From: Bacillota bacterium
GTDB taxonomy: Bacteria > Bacillota > Clostridia > Peptostreptococcales > Anaerovoracaceae
DNA length: 10,003 bases
Assembly: GCA_017621195.1 (NCBI GenBank)
Contig: JAGATO010000336.1
Coordinates: 1-10,003 of the forward strand
Reading direction: 5' to 3'
A program made the translations under genes and the position numbers. Positions 6,253-10,003 of this stretch are shown one piece after another (position 1 is the first letter of the stretch; each line of letters begins with the position of its first letter). The notes under the pieces were generated by a model that saw nothing but the letters and a program-made list of their open reading frames with translations, ran no database searches and was not told the DNA's origin.

Positions 6253-7467
6253 TTGTACGAAGAACTGATCAGAGAACTGTCCGATACGCAGGTCTTTTGG
6301 ACCTCGTTGGACGAAATCAAACAAAATTTTTCCGCCAATACGGTGATCCTGTGGTTTATGATGATCTTTTCCGTCATCGGCGGCATCGATAAAGTTCGGG
6401 GAAATAAATGGGGATACGGCGAGAAGTTCGACGAGGCATTCGCCACATTGAAACCCATGGCTCTGGCCATGATCGGCGTATTGACGCTGGTTCCGGTGAT
6501 CAGTCTGATTCTGGAGCCGCTGATTTCGCCCGTCTATCAGCTGTTCGGCGCATCGCCGGCCATGTTTGCCGGAACCATGTTTGCCGTAGATGCGGGAGCT
6601 TATCCGCTGGCCATGGAACTGGCTGGAGCCGATACGGCCATCGGCAGCTTTTCCGGCATCGTTTTGGGGAGCACCTTCGGTGGCTTCATTCTGGGGATGA
6701 TTCCGATCTCACTGGAAATTCTGGAGGAAAAGGACCGAAAGACCTTTGCAGCGGCAGTACTGGTAGCCATCGTAACCGTGCCGCTGGGCTGCATAGCGGG
6801 CGGACTGGTCATGAAGGCCGTGGGTTACGATATGACGCTGGGAAAGCTGATTGTCAATCTGATTCCGGTGATCATCGTAGCGGCGCTGGTGGCGCTGGGG
6901 CTTTGGCTTCGACCGAAGACTGTAATGAACGGATTCTGCGTGTTGGGACGGGCCATGCAGGCCGTTTTGGTGTTCGGCATCGTGGTGTCGTCTTTTCAGG
7001 CGGTGACAGGACTTCGACTTCCGCTGTTCTATCTGATGGTGGAGTCTTCGCAGCCGGGAGGGGTCTCGCCGCTGACCGACTCGCTGATCATCGTAGGAAA
7101 CATCGGCCTGATTCTGACGGGGGCTTTTCCCATGATCCTGTGGATTTCCCGGACCTTTCAAAAGCCCATACAGCGGCTGGGAAAGTGGTTGGGAATGAAC
7201 GAAGCGGCTGCCACGGGACTGCTGGCGGCGCTGGCCAATTACTTTCCGGCGCTGAATCTGGTGAGTCAGATGAACCTCAAAGGAAAGCTGCTGTTTCTGG
7301 CCTTCGCCATGGCGGCATCCTTCGTCTTTGGAGACCATCTGGGATTTACGGCAGGTGTAGATCAGGGCATGGTCGTGCCTCTGGTCGTCGCCAAGCTGGT
7401 AGCCGGCGTAACAGCGTTGCTTTTGGCAAACGCCATCGCTCCCAAACTGATCGGAAACGAGGAGTAG
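6253..7467 (+). CDS. eutH: EutH-family integral membrane permease (ethanolamine transporter homologue)
   Basis: This protein has 404 residues from TTG at 6253. It has about ten hydrophobic helices and lines up along its length with my memory of enterobacterial EutH. Matching blocks are PAMFAGTMFAVDAGAYPLAMELAG, in which GAYPLAMEL replaces GGFFLAKEL, then TVPLGCIAGGLV, LIPVIIVAALVALGLWL, GMNEAAATGLLAALAN, and FVFGDHLGFTAG near the C-terminus. EutH proteins move ethanolamine across the membrane. Here about 28 residues precede the part that aligns with the E. coli start. The gene is first in a unit with citC and citX, not with eut enzymes, so the substrate may differ from ethanolamine. That is inference. 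citC starts 3 bases after its stop. Family assignment is confident, substrate is not. Confidence 0.88.
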   Translation: MYEELIRELSDTQVFWTSLDEIKQNFSANTVILWFMMIFSVIGGIDKVRGNKWGYGEKFDEAFATLKPMALAMIGVLTLVPVISLILEPLISPVYQLFGASPAMFAGTMFAVDAGAYPLAMELAGADTAIGSFSGIVLGSTFGGFILGMIPISLEILEEKDRKTFAAAVLVAIVTVPLGCIAGGLVMKAVGYDMTLGKLIVNLIPVIIVAALVALGLWLRPKTVMNGFCVLGRAMQAVLVFGIVVSSFQAVTGLRLPLFYLMVESSQPGGVSPLTDSLIIVGNIGLILTGAFPMILWISRTFQKPIQRLGKWLGMNEAAATGLLAALANYFPALNLVSQMNLKGKLLFLAFAMAASFVFGDHLGFTAGVDQGMVVPLVVAKLVAGVTALLLANAIAPKLIGNEE

Positions 7468-7470
7468 CTT

Positions 7471-8604
7471 ATGCTTTACGAAGAGACAATAGATGTGGAA
7501 ACGGCCCGACCCCTGCTGGAAGTTTGCGGACTGACGGTGCCGACGGGCGTGGAGTACACGGCGGGTGTGTTCGATGACGGAACCGGCGCGCTGGTGGCAA
7601 CGGCAAGCCTGAAGGGCGACATGATCCAGGGCGTGGCCGTGGATCCGACACGCCAGGGTGAAGATCTGATGGGAAAACTGCTGACCTGTCTGATCGATGA
7701 AGCAAGCCGCCGCGGCCATCGCTCCCTTCACCTGTTTACCAAGCCGGAAAAGGCGGTGCAGTTTCAGGGACTGGGTTTTCGGCAGGTGGCCGTGGCGCGG
7801 CCCTATGCGGCGCTGATGGAGTGGGGTGACGGCGGAATCCGCCGGTATCAGGCGATGCTGTCCGACGTGCGACGGGCGGCGGAGCAGCGCTGGAAGGAAG
7901 GCTGTTGCAGAGGTGCTTTGGAAGATTCCCGCGCGGAGAGCAAAGCGGCGGATGCTTCCGGAGCCGGAGATGTCCCTGTGGCGGCGGCGCTGGTGATGAA
8001 CTGCAATCCCTTTACCAGGGGCCATCGCTACCTGGTGGAACAGGCCTGCAGCATGGCGGATATCGTCTATCTGATCGTGGTGGAGGAGGACCGCTCCCTG
8101 TTCCCCTTTGCGGACCGATTGGAAATGGTGAAAAAGGGGACGGTCGATTTGGAGAAGGTAACGGTGCTGTCCGGCGGCCGATATGCGGTGTCGTCCCTGA
8201 CCTTTCCCAGCTACTTTACAAAGGAAGAAAATCTGGCCTATGCCCACACGGCCATGGATGCGGAGCTGTTCGGTCGATGCATTGCGCCGACGCTGGGCGT
8301 CACCTTGCGGCTGGTGGGGGAAGAACCGCTGTCACCGGTGACTGCCATCTACAATGAAGCTCTTTTGAGCCGATTGCCCCAGAAGGGAATCGACGTTCGG
8401 GTTATTCCACGAAAGGAAGCGGGCGGAGAACCCGTCAGCGCCTCCCGGGTAAGAGCGTTGCTTCGGGAACTGTGGAGCCGGGGACAATGGGTCGGGGATA
8501 GTGAAGAACTTCGGGAACTTCTGCCGGAGACTACCTTGGACTATCTGAACCGGCCGGAGATGAAACGGACGCTGGAAGCAGCCTGGAACGGAGAAAAGCG
8601 ATGA
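7471..8604 (+). CDS. citC: [Citrate (pro-3S)-lyase] ligase (acetate:SH-citrate lyase ligase)
   Basis: This 377-residue protein has two domains. The N-terminal ~130 residues are GNAT-like (GVAVDPTRQGEDLMGKLLTCL, then HLFTKPEKAVQFQGLGF). The C-terminal domain is a cytidylyltransferase-like nucleotidyl transferase with NPFTRGH (T182 to H185, the T/HxGH motif) and SASRVR (323-328, the ISxTxxR-type motif). CitC activates acetate with ATP and acetylates the thiol of the phosphoribosyl-dephospho-CoA group on the citrate lyase acyl carrier subunit, switching the enzyme on. A hydrophilic linker at about 133-170, rich in R, E and A, makes it slightly longer than the ~350-residue enterobacterial protein. 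GAGGAG (7459-7464) overlapping the end of the permease gene is its ribosome binding site. The stop overlaps the citX start by 4 bases (ATGA). Confidence 0.93.
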   Translation: MLYEETIDVETARPLLEVCGLTVPTGVEYTAGVFDDGTGALVATASLKGDMIQGVAVDPTRQGEDLMGKLLTCLIDEASRRGHRSLHLFTKPEKAVQFQGLGFRQVAVARPYAALMEWGDGGIRRYQAMLSDVRRAAEQRWKEGCCRGALEDSRAESKAADASGAGDVPVAAALVMNCNPFTRGHRYLVEQACSMADIVYLIVVEEDRSLFPFADRLEMVKKGTVDLEKVTVLSGGRYAVSSLTFPSYFTKEENLAYAHTAMDAELFGRCIAPTLGVTLRLVGEEPLSPVTAIYNEALLSRLPQKGIDVRVIPRKEAGGEPVSASRVRALLRELWSRGQWVGDSEELRELLPETTLDYLNRPEMKRTLEAAWNGEKR

Positions 8605-8671
8605 ACGAACAGACGAGCGAACGGACGAAGGAACAGATGAATGAGCGAATGAACGGACGGCCGAATGACGT
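8600..8671 (+). repeat. Degenerate tetranucleotide tract across the citX start
   Basis: From 8600 the sequence falls into consecutive 4-base units of the type AACG/GACG/AATG. In the 16 units between 8604 and 8667 the fourth base is G in all but two, and the third base is C or T in all but one. The unit size is not a multiple of three. It encodes the hydrophilic N-terminal tail of CitX. Confidence 0.6.
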
Positions 8672-9233
8672 GCGGAACGTCGGTGAAGTGACGCTGGCGG
8701 ATCTGTTGGAATCCCGGGAAAACCGGGCTGCCCATCAGAAAGAACTGCTGGAACGGTACGGCGGCGTACTGGTGTCCTTTACGCTGAACATTCCCGGATC
8801 GGTGAAGGACGGTCCATCCTATCGGGCGGCGCTATACGAGGGGATCGACCTGCTGAACGGAGCCATGGGGCGACTGAAACGCCGACCGGAATGGAACGGT
8901 CGCGTGGCGCTGGTCTTTGAACAGAAGCGATTTTTGCCCACGGGACCGGAGGGCTATCTGTGCCTCTGCGACGAAGATGGACGGACGGAAGAACTGGCGC
9001 TGGCGGTGAAGCGGGAGACGGTTGCCATCGAGGACGGCAGCCCCCTGGGGCGGCTGTTCGATCTGGACGTTCTGACGGGAGAGGGCGGGATTGGTCGGAG
9101 CCGATTGGAGCTGCCGCCGCGGAAATGCCTGCTGTGCGGTGAAGCTGCCAAGGTCTGCGCCCGAGGACGCCGCCATTCCATGGAAGAACTTCTGGCGGAG
9201 ATTCGCCGGATTCTGGACGAGGCAGGGTTGTGA
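8601..9233 (+). CDS. citX: Citrate lyase holo-acyl-carrier-protein synthase (apo-citrate lyase phosphoribosyl-dephospho-CoA transferase)
   Basis: The protein has 210 residues. CitX transfers the phosphoribosyl-dephospho-CoA prosthetic group to the acyl carrier subunit (CitD) of citrate lyase. Family motifs are in order: LLESRENRAAHQKELL (about 34-49), SFTLNIPGSVK, TGPEGY, GRLFDLDV (150-157) and the cysteine-rich KCLLCGEAAKVCARGRRHS (175-193). GGAG at 8590-8593 is 7 bases before the ATG, which overlaps the citC stop, so the two are translationally coupled. The first ~25 residues are an extra low-complexity tail rich in N, E, R and M. It is encoded by a degenerate 4-base repeat and is not part of the conserved domain. 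In-frame ATGs at 8637 and 8649 could give shorter forms but lack good ribosome binding sites. citD, citE and citF are not in the window. Confidence 0.92.
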   Translation: MNEQTSERTKEQMNERMNGRPNDVRNVGEVTLADLLESRENRAAHQKELLERYGGVLVSFTLNIPGSVKDGPSYRAALYEGIDLLNGAMGRLKRRPEWNGRVALVFEQKRFLPTGPEGYLCLCDEDGRTEELALAVKRETVAIEDGSPLGRLFDLDVLTGEGGIGRSRLELPPRKCLLCGEAAKVCARGRRHSMEELLAEIRRILDEAGL

Positions 9234-9341
9234 CGGAAGGAAACGCGGAATACGTTGACGAAACCATGACATCTGAAGTGCATTCATACATGGACCGAAT
9301 GGTGAATTCGAGTAATTTTTATCCGTTAGGAGTGGGGAGAT

Positions 9342-10003
9342 ATGATGAAATTGCATGAGGCGATTCAATTCGCCTCCAGAATGCATAAGGGAAAATTTGT
9401 ACACGCGGTGGAAGTGATGCAGATTCTGGCCTCCATGAACGCCGGAGAGGAGCTGCAAATCGCAGGTCTTCTGCATAACGCCACGGAGAGAAAGAGCATC
9501 TATCTGGATCAGGATCCACGGATCTCCGAGGCTGACATCCGTGAGAATTTCGGTGAGCGGGTTGCGGAGCTGGCTTGCTGCCGCGGAACGGTGGAGGAGC
9601 TGGAAGAAGCCGACCGGGAGACACAGCTGCTGATCATGGCGGATTCGGTGGCTCACCTGCGGAAGCTGACATATGATTCTCGATGGAGAGGGGAATCGAT
9701 CTGGAATAGCTGCGAGGCCACAAAGGAACTGCAATCCTGGTACTACAGCCAGGTCCAGGACGTGCTGTGCGACATGCAGGACGATGAAGAAACGCGGCCC
9801 GTCTACTGGGAGCTGGTGAACCTGTACAAGGATCTCTTCGTCAGCTACCACCTGGACGATGACCGTTCCCTGATCTACCAGACGGCCGAAGGGCTGGGCG
9901 GATACGTCCTGTCCCGGGATGAGCCGGAGTGGTATCCCATGGAGGGAGAACTGCCGGAAGGATTGGAGAAGATCGGTCGGGAAGAAGCGGAGGCCATGGA
10001 GGA
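9342..10003 (+). CDS. RelA/SpoT-like HD-domain protein with altered HD motif (3' end outside window)
   Basis: The frame is open from ATG at 9342 (a second ATG follows at 9345) to the window end, 220 codons with no stop. AGGAG at 9328-9332 precedes it by 9 bases. The N-terminal ~110 residues follow the pattern of (p)ppGpp hydrolase-type HD domains: His21 (FVHAVEVMQIL), the H-D position at 45-46 (AGLLHNATE), IRENFGERVAEL (66-77) and Asp101 (MADSVAHLRKL). In active enzymes the residues after HH are H-D, but here the Asp is Asn46. The usual loop with a PYI-HP motif before the first His is also shortened. The remaining part is acidic and has no domain that I recognise. The protein may be a non-catalytic relative or may use a different metal arrangement. 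A 108-base gap to citX contains no clear terminator or promoter, so it could be co-transcribed or separate. Confidence 0.75.
   Translation, partial: MMKLHEAIQFASRMHKGKFVHAVEVMQILASMNAGEELQIAGLLHNATERKSIYLDQDPRISEADIRENFGERVAELACCRGTVEELEEADRETQLLIMADSVAHLRKLTYDSRWRGESIWNSCEATKELQSWYYSQVQDVLCDMQDDEETRPVYWELVNLYKDLFVSYHLDDDRSLIYQTAEGLGGYVLSRDEPEWYPMEGELPEGLEKIGREEAEAME

Noticed and set aside
5792..6268. The frame of precursor 2 stays open for about 159 codons after its TGA, suggesting readthrough or a longer protein.
   Set aside because: It runs through a strong terminator and the hairpin cluster, and its composition is not protein-like. TGA is used as a normal stop by neighbouring genes, and tryptophan is coded by TGG.
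9255..9290. TTGACG before the HD-domain gene as a -35 element.
   Set aside because: No acceptable -10 hexamer lies 16-18 bases downstream.

Overview
The window looks like the chromosome of an anaerobic low-GC-lineage Gram-positive bacterium (Clostridia/Eubacteriales type), although its base composition is moderately GC-rich by eye. The reasons are strong Shine-Dalgarno sites of the AGGAGG type, GTG/TTG start options, a NHLP/NHLM-type peptide export cassette of the kind common in Clostridia, and a EutH-family permease beside citrate lyase accessory genes. All convincing genes are on the + strand. The exact genus cannot be read from the sequence.

Region 1 (1-5923) is a peptide production and export locus. 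It starts with the C-terminal part of a SpoIIE/RsbU-like PP2C phosphatase (1-411). Next come a very short HlyD-like membrane-anchored adaptor (434-856), a C39-peptidase ABC exporter with a complete Cys-His-Asp triad (867-3044), and a second ABC exporter with no peptidase motif (3059-5257). Two small double-glycine precursor genes follow (5373-5525 and 5573-5791), and a rho-independent terminator closes the unit (5890-5923). The first five genes are packed closely and look like one transcript. The C39 protein would cut precursors after GG while the paired transporters and the adaptor move the product out. No modification enzyme is visible.

The most notable observation is in the second precursor. 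As written, only seven hydrophobic residues follow its GG site. One base over (+1 frame), the same DNA encodes a tail with CxxC-x3-P-L-small-x-basic spacing, which matches the tail of the first precursor. A shared CCGCTCG heptamer lies at the same position in both. This suggests a frameshifted (or recoded, or mis-sequenced) second copy of the same kind of peptide.

Region 2 (5924-6252) is non-coding. It holds a cluster of GC-rich hairpins (about 5949-6066), then an extended -10 promoter (6166-6174) with a perfect 7-bp inverted repeat over its -35 position (6146-6163).

Region 3 (6253-9233) is a three-gene operon: a EutH-family permease, CitC (citrate lyase ligase with N-terminal GNAT domain) and CitX (citrate lyase holo-ACP synthase). 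citC and citX overlap by four bases. No citrate lyase structural genes (citDEF) and no other eut genes are in the window. citX opens with a degenerate tetranucleotide repeat.

Region 4 (9342-end) is a partial gene for a RelA/SpoT-like HD-domain protein whose HD motif reads HN.
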